Below the pieces are notes generated by a model. It ran no database searches, was not told the origin of the DNA, and saw only the letters and a program-made list of their open reading frames with translations. Below, piece by piece: positions 1 through 8,417 of a DNA stretch of 64,000 nt; positions within the stretch are counted from its first letter, which is position 1; every line of letters begins with the position of its first letter. The stretch comes from Gluconacetobacter aggeris (GTDB taxonomy: Bacteria > Pseudomonadota > Alphaproteobacteria > Acetobacterales > Acetobacteraceae). The translations under genes were made by a program, and so were the position numbers. Location of the stretch: contig NZ_JABEQD010000002.1 in NCBI RefSeq assembly GCF_014174395.1, positions 1 through 64,000 on the forward strand, in the 5' to 3' direction.

Positions 1-870
1 CGCCATCTGGTTCGGCGCGGTAAACTGCGCCCTGGGATCGGCGCGCAGCAATTCCACCGGCGAGGTTCCCGGCCCGTTCAGCACCGAATTGGCCAGGTCG
101 AGGCTGCCATGTACTTCCGTCGCCTGCCCCTTCCAGCCAAGGTCCGCATACAGGCTCTGGATGTCGGTACTTTGCAGGTCCCGCCAGCCCTCCTCATGCA
201 CCTCCCGGCCGGCGACATAAAAACCCCAATCGCCCCGGCGCGCGGCATAATCGCCCTGGGCCACGATCCGTCCGAACGAACCGCCGGACAGATCGGCCTC
301 ACCACCGGCGGCGGTATTGAATGCGTTCTTCATCCGGACATTCAGCGCACCGCCCAACGCGTTCAGGCCGAAGACGGGGTTCGGCCCCTCCACCGCCACC
401 CGCTCGATCGCCAGATCCGGGATCAGGTCCCAGTTCACCGTGTCGCCAAAGGCCTGGTTGAAACGCACACCATCAAGATAGACCGCGACACCCTGCGACG
501 TGCCCTGCAACGGCGACGCCTGGAAGCCGTTCATGACGATGGTCGGCTGATACGGATTCCCCGCCGGCGCATTGAGGCTGATACCCGCCAGACGGCTGTC
601 CAGCGCATGCAGCATGTCGGCGGTCCCGGCCCCTTGCAGGTCACGCGCGGTCAGGATGGCGGTCGCGGCCGGCAGACGGTCGCGGTCGATGCCGGAACCG
701 GGCAATGGCGAGGTTCCGATGACGGTGATGTCCTCCGCCTGCACGCCGGCGGACACGCCACCCGGGGCCGCTTCCGGCGCCGTCTGCGCCAGCACCGCGC
801 GGGCGGGCAGAAAGCAGAGCGTGACCGAGGCCAGATACAGGACCTTCCGTCCGATCCTTTTTTCAAACAT
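1..870 (-). CDS. TonB-dependent outer-membrane receptor, N-terminal part (runs off window)
   Basis: An open frame of 290 codons starts at the ATG at 870 and runs off the left edge, so the C-terminal barrel is outside the window. A signal peptide (basic MFEKRIGRK, hydrophobic stretch, cleavage near VLAQ) is followed by a TonB-box-like stretch (EDITVIG) and a plug domain with the usual landmarks: LTARDLQGAGTADMLHAL, a VYLDGV segment, IERVAVEGPNPVFGLNALGG and the start of the barrel. This identifies an energised outer-membrane importer of siderophores or small substrates; the ligand cannot be told. It is divergent from the quinoprotein gene at 1270, so the two may share a regulatory region. Confidence 0.9.
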   Translation of the reverse strand, partial: MFEKRIGRKVLYLASVTLCFLPARAVLAQTAPEAAPGGVSAGVQAEDITVIGTSPLPGSGIDRDRLPAATAILTARDLQGAGTADMLHALDSRLAGISLNAPAGNPYQPTIVMNGFQASPLQGTSQGVAVYLDGVRFNQAFGDTVNWDLIPDLAIERVAVEGPNPVFGLNALGGALNVRMKNAFNTAAGGEADLSGGSFGRIVAQGDYAARRGDWGFYVAGREVHEEGWRDLQSTDIQSLYADLGWKGQATEVHGSLDLANSVLNGPGTSPVELLRADPRAQFTAPNQMA

Positions 871-1269
871 TCCTTATTACCCGATGCATTTCTAAATATG
901 ATAAAATGATCACACCGGCATTTTGCCATATCCGCCTTGCAAGCCGGCACGGAACGGCTGGCTTGGCTTTCCATCCTTGCACGATGTCGATTCGACCTCG
1001 TATCATTTCTTATCGTGTCATCAACAAATAGTGGGACCGGGTCTTTTCGTTAATCGCCGAACCCTATTCGAAGACCATTCCGATATCAGCTTTCCAGGTT
1101 TTCATAGTCACCATCCTTCACTTTCATCCATATCTGCCGGCATCACGTTCTTGTGTCTGAATTGATTTCTCATTCGAAGTAGAGAATTCCGCTTTCGATC
1201 TGCCGACACCTTGTTTGGCGGTCATTTTCCGCGTTGGTTTCATCACCAGTCGCAGGAAAGTCCAGAGAA
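871..1269. other. Divergent intergenic region, relatively AT-rich
   Basis: This 399-bp gap separates the TonB receptor (leftward) from the quinoprotein gene (rightward). It is visibly more AT-rich than its flanks and must hold both promoters. I could not pick convincing -35/-10 pairs or an operator. A purine-rich AGGAAAG at about 1255-1261 is the likely ribosome-binding site for the ATG at 1270. Confidence 0.5.
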
Positions 1270-3132
1270 ATGTACATTTTTTCTAAAAGCAGCATGTCCA
1301 CCAGAAAAAAGCTTCTAGCGACCGCCGCCGCGGCACTCATTAGCGGAGGAGGCATCGGAAGCGCACTAATCTACAAATATTGGTTCGATCTCGTGCCGCC
1401 GGCCGGACTCGTCATCAACTGGTTCCGGACGATCGGGCAAGCGCCCGGAACATTGGCAACCGAAACTGCATCGTCATCCGCCCCCGTATCCGCCCATGCG
1501 GATTCCACTGTGACGGAAGCCCTTCTCAAGCCCGACACGTTGGTGACGGAAACCGCCCAGGAGACAGCGTCGCCAGGCGCCACACCGGAAACGACGGAGG
1601 ACTGGCCCAGCTACAATAAAACACTAACGTCCCAGCGCTTTTCCAGCATGACCCAGATCAACACAACCAATGTCAAAAATCTGAAAGTTCAATGCACGTA
1701 CGATACCAAAGAATATACCAGCTTCGAAACGGGTCCCCTCATGGTGGACGGCGCTCTGATCGGTACAACCGAACATGACATATTTTCGCTCAATCCAGCG
1801 AATTGCCACGAAAACTGGCGCACGCACGAGGAATTTCCGGCTGCCTTGTTGCGGGTCAACCGTGGCGCCGCTTATGCGGACGGCATGCTCTACCGTGGCA
1901 CATCGCATGGCGACGTGATCGCCTACGACTTCAAAACCGGAAAGCGGCTGTGGACAACGAATATCGGCAATGGCGCCGCCGGCGAGTCGGTTCCGGCAGC
2001 GCCGATCGTGTGGGGCGGGCGGGTCTATATCGGTAACGCCGGCGGCGACGTGAAGGGCGTAAAGGGCCGGATGTATGCGCTCGATGCCAAGACCGGCCAT
2101 ATTATCTGGGAATTCTACATGGTCCCCAGGGAGCCGAATGATCCCACCCGTGGCCCACAAGGCAAGACACCGCTCGACCTCTCGACGTGGAAGAACCCCC
2201 CAGGCATGCCGATTACCGGAGGCGGCACCTGGACATCGTATTCCCTCGATCCCGATACGGGCGAATTGTACATTCCCGGCGGAAATCCGGCACCCGACTA
2301 CGTTACGGCCACGCGCGAGGGCAAGAATCTCTTTTCCGATTCCATCGTGGTGCTGGACGCCGCGACTGGCGAATATAAGCGTCATTATGAGCTTTCAAAA
2401 AAAGACTGGCATGACTGGGATGCCTCCAATCCTCCTGTCCTGCTTCAGACCCGGAACGGCAGGAAGCTTCTCGCCGTAGCGCCCAAGAACGGCTACCTGT
2501 ACGGTTTCGACATAGCGACAGGCGGGCTCCTGTACAAGACTCCGGCAACGAGAATCGAAAATGCTGACGCTCCCTTCGAAGTCGGCAAGACAGTTCATTT
2601 CTGCCCCGGTTCTGTCGGAGGCGATGAGTGGAATAGCCCAGGCTACGATCCCAGGACCAATCTCGTCATGGTGGGCGAAGTCGAATGGTGCGGCAGCGTG
2701 ACCGCACAGAGCGATGCACAACTGAAAAAAGTCAGCCCTGGCGAGCCATGGTCCGGAATGGACACCCATAACCCGTACCATATGTTCAGCGCACCGGATT
2801 CGGCGGGACAGTGGGCAGGATGGCTGTCCGGCATCGACGCAGACACTGGCGCATGGAAATGGCGCGTCAAGACCAACTATCCGATTCAAAGCGGAATTAC
2901 GCCCACCGCGGGCGGGCTGACTTTCTTCGGCGACATGGGAGGCTATTTCTACGCACTTGATTCAGAGACCGGAAAGAAGCTCTGGGGCCAAAAGATCGAT
3001 GGCGCCATCGGCGGCGGCGTGATCACCTATACCTTTGACGGGTCGCAGAAGATCGCCGTAGCAACTGGCTTCACCTCCATCCTCTGGCCGACCGTTCCGA
3101 CCACGGGAAAGATCGTCATTCTCGGTCTGTAA
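1270..3132 (+). CDS. PQQ-dependent dehydrogenase-like quinoprotein (type I, no cytochrome domain)
   Basis: A 620-residue beta-propeller protein of the PQQ alcohol/methanol dehydrogenase superfamily, probably oxidising an alcohol or sugar in the periplasm. An N-terminal hydrophobic segment (about residues 13-37, after KK) acts as signal or membrane anchor, followed by a Ser/Thr/Ala-rich linker to about 110. Propeller W-motifs recur (ALDAKTGHIIWEF, ALDSETGKKLWGQ). Family landmarks are GGGTWTSYSLDPDTGELYIPGGNP (Asn about 339, metal ligand position) and WHDWDASN (Asp382-x-Asp384, catalytic position). There is no CxxCH, so no heme. The vicinal Cys pair of alcohol dehydrogenases is replaced by Leu-Leu at about 193-194, and the Glu metal ligand position appears to be Asp (GGD, about 260). 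The 1270 ATG is preferred because AGGAAAG lies about 9 bases upstream; an in-frame start at 1234 also exists. Substrate unknown. Confidence 0.85.
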   Translation: MYIFSKSSMSTRKKLLATAAAALISGGGIGSALIYKYWFDLVPPAGLVINWFRTIGQAPGTLATETASSSAPVSAHADSTVTEALLKPDTLVTETAQETASPGATPETTEDWPSYNKTLTSQRFSSMTQINTTNVKNLKVQCTYDTKEYTSFETGPLMVDGALIGTTEHDIFSLNPANCHENWRTHEEFPAALLRVNRGAAYADGMLYRGTSHGDVIAYDFKTGKRLWTTNIGNGAAGESVPAAPIVWGGRVYIGNAGGDVKGVKGRMYALDAKTGHIIWEFYMVPREPNDPTRGPQGKTPLDLSTWKNPPGMPITGGGTWTSYSLDPDTGELYIPGGNPAPDYVTATREGKNLFSDSIVVLDAATGEYKRHYELSKKDWHDWDASNPPVLLQTRNGRKLLAVAPKNGYLYGFDIATGGLLYKTPATRIENADAPFEVGKTVHFCPGSVGGDEWNSPGYDPRTNLVMVGEVEWCGSVTAQSDAQLKKVSPGEPWSGMDTHNPYHMFSAPDSAGQWAGWLSGIDADTGAWKWRVKTNYPIQSGITPTAGGLTFFGDMGGYFYALDSETGKKLWGQKIDGAIGGGVITYTFDGSQKIAVATGFTSILWPTVPTTGKIVILGL

Positions 3133-3278
3133 TCCCTCCCCGCCGGCCTGATCCCGCTGTTCCGCGGGATTCCAGGTCCAATAATAGGCGGCCCCTTCCG
3201 TGGCGTTGCTGAAAGTTGGAGATAACGATGGCATGCCATCTCGATATCGATACGAGCCGAAGAAGAAGGGATGCTCCC

Positions 3279-4172
3279 ATGCACGCTCTACGTGCCAGAC
3301 GGGGGAAGTGCGGCCTGCTGTGGCTTGCTGTCTCGTTAGCCGGCACGTACGAATTCCCTTCGGCCAGAGCGTCCGACATCACGCTCGATGTCATCGGACC
3401 GCATGAATACGAACTCCCGATCGATTTCAACAAGCCCTGGGATATCCTGGTACAATATGTCAATGGAAACGCTGCCGGGTCCGTCTACAATACCATGGGA
3501 CAGAGACAGGCGCGGGGCGGTTCCCATACATGGCAGGGCATGTCGAAATGGGTACATTTCTGGAAATTCAGAGGCATCCCCAATGTTGGCTTTGGGTGGG
3601 AACTTATTCAGGTCGAAAACTATGTTTTAGCTGATGGGACCAATTACGGAGGCCTCGGTCCTACGATCTCGGGACCAGTTGTCTGGTTCAAGCCGAACAG
3701 GAAGAGCACGTTCGGAATGCAGGCGTTCATGCAAACTCCGTCCGGCACGCGCGATGCATTGTCTACCAATTACTGGTCGGTCAATCTCAACCTCGTATTT
3801 GATTATGAATGGAAAGATTTCAGCTTCGACGGTGATGTGGGAACGGTTGTCGGGGCGACTCTGCATGAGACAGATCGACACAGCTACACACCCGGCACGA
3901 CCTTTTACACCAACCTTCGCTTCAGTTGGAAAGCCAGCAAGGTCGCCGAGCCATTTTTTGCCCTCGACTGGCAGAATGCCGGCGGCCTGTACGATCATAC
4001 TGCCGGAAACTGGGTTTCGGATTCCAGCAGCCGCGAAATCGCGCTTGGCGTGGGAATGATGTTTCCTCTGACCCGGTCGCTCACCTTTACCACGCGCTAT
4101 TCCCATTCCGTTGACGGACGGAACGTTCCCGAAACAAATGCATGGTTCGGAAAAATTATCTACGTTTTCTAA
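3279..4172 (+). CDS. Outer-membrane beta-barrel 'transporter' (phenol MetA-type family)
   Basis: About 297 residues: a basic start (MHALRARRGK), hydrophobic core and cleavage after SARAS, then an all-beta sequence with many aromatic alternations ending in Phe (KIIYVF), typical of outer-membrane barrels. The pattern resembles the 'putative MetA pathway of phenol degradation' transporter family (named from memory, not searched). It follows the quinoprotein gene after about 146 bases in the same orientation and may supply its substrate. The start at 3279 has GAAGAAGGG upstream; an alternative ATG at 3228 has GGAG at good spacing but would put a long Arg-rich extension before the signal peptide. 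Confidence 0.7.
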   Translation: MHALRARRGKCGLLWLAVSLAGTYEFPSARASDITLDVIGPHEYELPIDFNKPWDILVQYVNGNAAGSVYNTMGQRQARGGSHTWQGMSKWVHFWKFRGIPNVGFGWELIQVENYVLADGTNYGGLGPTISGPVVWFKPNRKSTFGMQAFMQTPSGTRDALSTNYWSVNLNLVFDYEWKDFSFDGDVGTVVGATLHETDRHSYTPGTTFYTNLRFSWKASKVAEPFFALDWQNAGGLYDHTAGNWVSDSSSREIALGVGMMFPLTRSLTFTTRYSHSVDGRNVPETNAWFGKIIYVF

Positions 4173-4237
4173 CGACTATCCGCCCACAGTGGTTCATGGA
4201 TCGGTCCCTCGTTTTATGCTTTGGCGGACGTCCTTAT

Positions 4238-4263
4238 CCGATCAGCCGGCACCGGCTGATCGG
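4238..4263. terminator. 12-bp perfect inverted repeat after the barrel gene
   Basis: Arms 4238-4249 and 4252-4263 (CCGATCAGCCGG and its complement) are separated by 2 bases. The hairpin is strong and sits 65 bases after the stop at 4172, but no T-run follows on either strand, so it may be a 3'-end-stabilising or rho-associated hairpin or an operator rather than a classical terminator. The rest of 4173-4509 is AT-rich and shows nothing else recognisable. Confidence 0.45.
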
Positions 4264-4509
4264 AGGATGCTCCCATTACGATAAATATCCACCACTATCC
4301 GGACCTTCCCTTTCTTCTTTCGACATTTCAATACCGTACACACATTCGGCATTTCGCAACGAATTCTGCAGACTGGCGATGGCGTAAATACATGAAACAT
4401 CAGATGGAATCCGCGAGATGGGATGCAACGATGAAGAGAGGCACCAGATATTCTAACGAGAGTTTGAAAAATCAGACATTGGCCACTCTTAAAAATAGCA
4501 TATATAAGC

Positions 4510-5535
4510 ATGCACAATAATATATACAGCTCGGCATTCTGGCGGTGCGGCATGTTCGATAACGCTCTGGAAGACAAAGAATCGCTCTATCGCGTTGAAG
4601 AAACTCGCGAATGGGAGGTAGCCCGTTCGTTCTGCGGCCTGACATACGCGCCTCTTGAGGCCATTCCCCTGATCAAGGGATCAAAGCCGAACGCTGTTCT
4701 TAAACGCCTGCAATGTAATGATATTACGTTCAGCCGTTTCTGCTTCGGCACCCCTACGCGAGTGGAAGATTTCGATCCAAAGGCAGGGAATATCATTGTC
4801 GTCAATACATTGCGCGGCAATGTTCGCCATCCTCTCACAGGTCAAACCCATGCCGATACAAAGGCGGGAGAAAGCTATGTCGTCGACAGCAGCCGAACGG
4901 ATTATTGGAATATCGCAAGTGGGGATGATCTTCAGCTTAACCTGACCATACCGCATAGCTTGATGGAGGCGATTTCAGAACGATGGTACGGCTTCATTCC
5001 CGGCGACGATTTCTGGAAAAGGCGCATTGTCTTTGGGGGAAAAAGCTCCGCCTGGCTTTCCCTTCTGAATTATACGATCCAGTCGGTATCCACGCTTTCG
5101 GAGCCAGACGAACTCATCGCCAGGAAGGCCAACGAGCTGCTTTGTATCGACCTGTTGCATAATTGGGCAAAAGGAGCGGGACTCTGCCTTGAAAGCGGAG
5201 CACGTTCCGCCGCACCGCACTACGTACGTGACGCGGAAAAACTGATGACCCTACAGGCAAAGCAGAATCCGACCATTCTGGATATTGCCGCCCAACTGAG
5301 CATCAGCGCCCGCAGTCTGTCTGCTGGCTTCCGAGAGTTCCGCGGCATAACGCCCCATAGCTACATGCAGGCGAAAAGGCTCGAAGCATTGCACGAGGCC
5401 CTGGTCGAGGCGGCTCCGGGCGAGACAGTCTCCTCGATCGCCAGATCCTTCGGCTATGTCAATATGAGTGCGATGGCCGTTGCCTATCGCAAGCGTTTTG
5501 GGCGCAATCCCCTCCATACATTGCGTCGCAGATAA
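4510..5535 (+). CDS. AraC-family transcriptional regulator
   Basis: 341 residues. The N-terminal about 230 residues look like the AraC-binding-like (cupin-type) sensor domain found in regulators of aromatic and alcohol catabolism. The last about 90 residues form a double helix-turn-helix: DIAAQLSISARSLSAGFREF, then SSIARSFGYVNMSAMAVAYR ending FGRNPLHTL, the AraC signature. Its position downstream of the quinoprotein and outer-membrane channel genes suggests it controls them; that is inference. The start is uncertain: 4510 has no visible Shine-Dalgarno, and the ATG at 4552 (327 residues) is equally plausible. It is convergent with the FAD-protein gene ending at 5636. Confidence 0.85.
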   Translation: MHNNIYSSAFWRCGMFDNALEDKESLYRVEETREWEVARSFCGLTYAPLEAIPLIKGSKPNAVLKRLQCNDITFSRFCFGTPTRVEDFDPKAGNIIVVNTLRGNVRHPLTGQTHADTKAGESYVVDSSRTDYWNIASGDDLQLNLTIPHSLMEAISERWYGFIPGDDFWKRRIVFGGKSSAWLSLLNYTIQSVSTLSEPDELIARKANELLCIDLLHNWAKGAGLCLESGARSAAPHYVRDAEKLMTLQAKQNPTILDIAAQLSISARSLSAGFREFRGITPHSYMQAKRLEALHEALVEAAPGETVSSIARSFGYVNMSAMAVAYRKRFGRNPLHTLRRR

Positions 5536-5635
5536 GAATGCCCCCGGAGCGCTTTTGGTCCTGAGAACAGGTCCACATCTCACCTTGACATGCCCAGGCT
5601 GTTCCGCTGCGGCCCTATTTCACCACGACCTGACA

Positions 5636-7039
5636 TCATCCGATTAGGTAGCGACCGGCCTCCTTCCCCACCCCCAGAATGGCCGCCGCAATCCTCTCCG
5701 CATTCGCCGTCACTTCCGGCAACCCCATCAATTCCCCAAACGCCCCCCGCGACAACGGCCCGGCGACGAACAGGCTCGCCACCACGTCCCCCGCCGCCGA
5801 CACGGCATGTCCCTCCCGATCGGTCTCCACCCCCAGTCCCACCGGGTCGGCCCGCAGCACCCCCCGCCGGGCCAGACCGGCCAGAAAGGGCTGCGAGGAC
5901 AGGATATGCGCATGATCCGGCCCGGTAGTCGTCACCACCCCGTCGAACGATACGACTTCCGGCTCCCCGCCCCGCGGGCGCAGCGTCACGGCAAATCCCT
6001 CCCCCTGCCGGGCAGAAGCCTCGATCCGCCCGGCCAGCACATGCAGCGTTCCCTCGGCAATCCGCCGCTGCAGCACCCGCTCCACCTGCGGCGCGATACG
6101 AAAGCGCCGCGTATCCCAGAACGGCCGCACATGCCGCACCAGCCGCCGCCGCTCCACCACCGGCAACGCCGCCCAGATCGCCCCGGCCTGCCGCCGCACG
6201 GCGTTGAAAATGGTCTGCCACGGCCGGTCGGGATCGTCGCGCAACGCCTGCCGCACCCGGCGCAGCACGCCGCGCGCCGTCGGTGCCGGATCGGTGGAAA
6301 AATCCCCCCACGCATCGGTCACATCGCTCAGATCCGCCTGCGACACCTGCCCCCGGCGCGACAGCGCCACGATCTCCCCCCGATGCCCAGCCGCATCCAG
6401 CGACGCCACCACATCCGCCATGCTCAACCCGGTGCCCACGATCAGCACCCGGTCATCGGCCCCGATCGCCTCCAGCGCCCCGACCGCCCAGGGATCGACG
6501 ACCAGCCCCTCACACCCCACCAGCCCGGCCAGCGCCGCCGGCGGCGCCGGCGCGGGGTGCGAGGTCGCGATCACCACGATCTCGGCCTCTTCCCGCGCGC
6601 CATCGTCGGTCGCGATCCACCATCCGCCCTCCGGCCGGGGCGCGACCTCCGCCACGCGGGCCCGCCGATGCACCACCTGCCCGCCGGCCAGGCGCGGCGC
6701 CAGCCGCGCCGCCACATAGCGGCCGAACACCGACCGCGCGGGATAGGCCGCCCCGTTGGGCAGCACGGCATCCGGGTCAGCCTCCAGCGCGCCATCCGCC
6801 CGCAGCCAGGCGTGGAAATCATCCGGCACCGCCGTCGTCAGGCTCATCCGCGCGGCCGGCACATTGATGCGGTGGCGCGGATCGCGCGCGCCATACGCCA
6901 CACCCTGCCCCAGCGCCTCGCGCGGCTCGAACACCGTCACCGGCGGCAGGCCGGCCGCCTTGTTCGTCAGATGCCACGCAATGGCGGCGCCGCTGAAGCC
7001 GCCGCCGATAATGGCAATCCTGGGCAATGTCTCGCTCAT
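5636..7039 (-). CDS. FAD/NAD(P)-binding oxidoreductase
   Basis: 467 residues opening with a textbook dinucleotide fold: IAIIGGGFSG (Gly12, Gly14, Gly17) followed by FEPREALGQGVAYG, typical of the large 'FAD-NAD(P)-binding' family. A second nucleotide-binding stretch (VLIVGTGLSMADVVASL) lies near residue 200, as in flavoprotein monooxygenases and reductases, and a C-terminal AAGDVVASLFVAGPLSRGAFGE motif matches the FAD-domain end. The reaction is unknown. It is the last gene of the minus-strand sulfur operon: its ATG overlaps the stop of the monooxygenase gene (ATGA at 7036-7039), so it is translationally coupled to a C-S-cleaving type enzyme and probably acts on the same compounds or provides reducing power. 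Confidence 0.8.
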   Translation of the reverse strand: MSETLPRIAIIGGGFSGAAIAWHLTNKAAGLPPVTVFEPREALGQGVAYGARDPRHRINVPAARMSLTTAVPDDFHAWLRADGALEADPDAVLPNGAAYPARSVFGRYVAARLAPRLAGGQVVHRRARVAEVAPRPEGGWWIATDDGAREEAEIVVIATSHPAPAPPAALAGLVGCEGLVVDPWAVGALEAIGADDRVLIVGTGLSMADVVASLDAAGHRGEIVALSRRGQVSQADLSDVTDAWGDFSTDPAPTARGVLRRVRQALRDDPDRPWQTIFNAVRRQAGAIWAALPVVERRRLVRHVRPFWDTRRFRIAPQVERVLQRRIAEGTLHVLAGRIEASARQGEGFAVTLRPRGGEPEVVSFDGVVTTTGPDHAHILSSQPFLAGLARRGVLRADPVGLGVETDREGHAVSAAGDVVASLFVAGPLSRGAFGELMGLPEVTANAERIAAAILGVGKEAGRYLIG

Positions 7040-8406
7040 GCCGTCTCCGTACGACGCACGCGGCCGGCCGGATGGTCCGCCCCCAGCCGGTCCCCGCGTC
7101 CGAACAGTTTCTCACGCAGGCTGCCGGGACGATAGGCCCGCTTGTAGATGCCGCGCCGCTGCAATTCCGGCACCACGAATTCCACCACATCGGCAAAGCT
7201 CTCGGGGGTGACGGCATAAGCCAGGTTGAACCCGTCGACACCGGTGCGGACAACCCACTCCTCCAGCAGGTCGGCAATCCGCTCCGGCCCGCCGACTATG
7301 GTGGTGCCCATGCCGCCGATCGCCGCATGCTCGGCCAGTTCGCGCACCGTCCACACCTTGCCGGGGTCCTGCACCGTCAGCGCATCGACGGCGGAATGGA
7401 TCGCATCATTGCGGATATGCCGCACCGGATCATCCGGCGCGTAGCGCGAGAAATCGATCCCCGTCCACCCCGCCAGCAGGGTCAGCGCCCCCTCAAGGCT
7501 GACATGGCTGCGATACTCCCGCCATTTCGCCTGCGCGGCCTCGTCATCGGGGCCGGTAATGATCGTCAGCAGCGAGAAGATCAGCGGATCGCCCGCATGC
7601 CGCCCTTCCTGCCGGGCCCGCGTCCGCAGATCCGCGACACTCCCCGCCACCACTGCCGCCGAAGGCCCGGCCACGAACACGCATTCCGCATGCCGCGCGG
7701 CAAAGGCACGGCCGCGGGAGGACGCCCCGGCCTGATAGAGAACCGGCGTGCGCTGTGGCGAGGGCTCGCACAGATGAATGGCATCCAGCCTGAAATATTC
7801 GCCTTCATGCACGATGCGATGCACCTTGGCCGGATCGGTGAAGATCCCCCGCGCCGCATCGCGCAGCACCGCATCGTCCTGCCAGCTTTCCTCCCACAGG
7901 CGATAGACCAGATGCAGATATTCGTCGGCAATGTCATAGCGCGTGTCATGCGCCACCTGCCGTGCCTGCCCCGTACCCCGCGCCGCGCTGTCCAGATAGC
8001 CGGTCACGATATTCCAGCCGATCCGCCCCCCGGTGAGATGATCCAGCGTCGACATCCGCCGCGCGAACGGATAGGGCGGCTCGAAAGACAGGGTAGAGGT
8101 CAGGCCGAAACCCAGATTCTCCGTCACCGCCGCCATGGCCGAAATCAGCATCGCCGGATCATTGACCGGCACCTGCGACGCATTGCGCAGCGCGGCGTCC
8201 GCATTGCCCCCATACACATCATACACCCCCAGCACGTCGGCCAGGAACAGCCCGTCGAACAGGCCGCGCTCCAGCAGCCGCGCCAGATCGGTCCAGTAGC
8301 GGATGGTATTGTACGTCCCCGACCGGTCGCGCGGGTGTCGCCACAGGCCGCTGGCCTGGTGCGACACGCAATTCATATCGAAGGCATTCAGCCGGATCTC
8401 GGTCAT
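7036..8406 (-). CDS. FMN-dependent monooxygenase, NtaA/SnaA/DszA family (copy 1)
   Basis: 456 residues of the bacterial luciferase-like (LLM) superfamily. NtaA/DszA-type signatures are ERGLFDGLFLADVLG near the N-terminus, FARRMSTLDHLTGGRIGWN, then IVTGYLDSAARG. Relatives use FMNH2 and O2 to cleave C-N or C-S bonds (nitrilotriacetate, dibenzothiophene sulfone). It is clearly paralogous to the product of 12583-14025, with about the same domain order. The TonB receptor gene upstream ends 11 bases later in coordinate (8418), so they are co-transcribed. Reduced flavin probably comes from the reductase encoded at 10844-11377. Exact substrate unknown. Confidence 0.88.
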   Translation of the reverse strand: MTEIRLNAFDMNCVSHQASGLWRHPRDRSGTYNTIRYWTDLARLLERGLFDGLFLADVLGVYDVYGGNADAALRNASQVPVNDPAMLISAMAAVTENLGFGLTSTLSFEPPYPFARRMSTLDHLTGGRIGWNIVTGYLDSAARGTGQARQVAHDTRYDIADEYLHLVYRLWEESWQDDAVLRDAARGIFTDPAKVHRIVHEGEYFRLDAIHLCEPSPQRTPVLYQAGASSRGRAFAARHAECVFVAGPSAAVVAGSVADLRTRARQEGRHAGDPLIFSLLTIITGPDDEAAQAKWREYRSHVSLEGALTLLAGWTGIDFSRYAPDDPVRHIRNDAIHSAVDALTVQDPGKVWTVRELAEHAAIGGMGTTIVGGPERIADLLEEWVVRTGVDGFNLAYAVTPESFADVVEFVVPELQRRGIYKRAYRPGSLREKLFGRGDRLGADHPAGRVRRTETA

Positions 8407-8417
8407 GGCCCGGCCCC

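Noticed and set aside
5807-7135. 442-codon plus-strand frame opposite the FAD protein
   Set aside because: Pro/Arg/His-rich shadow; the minus strand carries a real Rossmann protein coupled to its neighbour.
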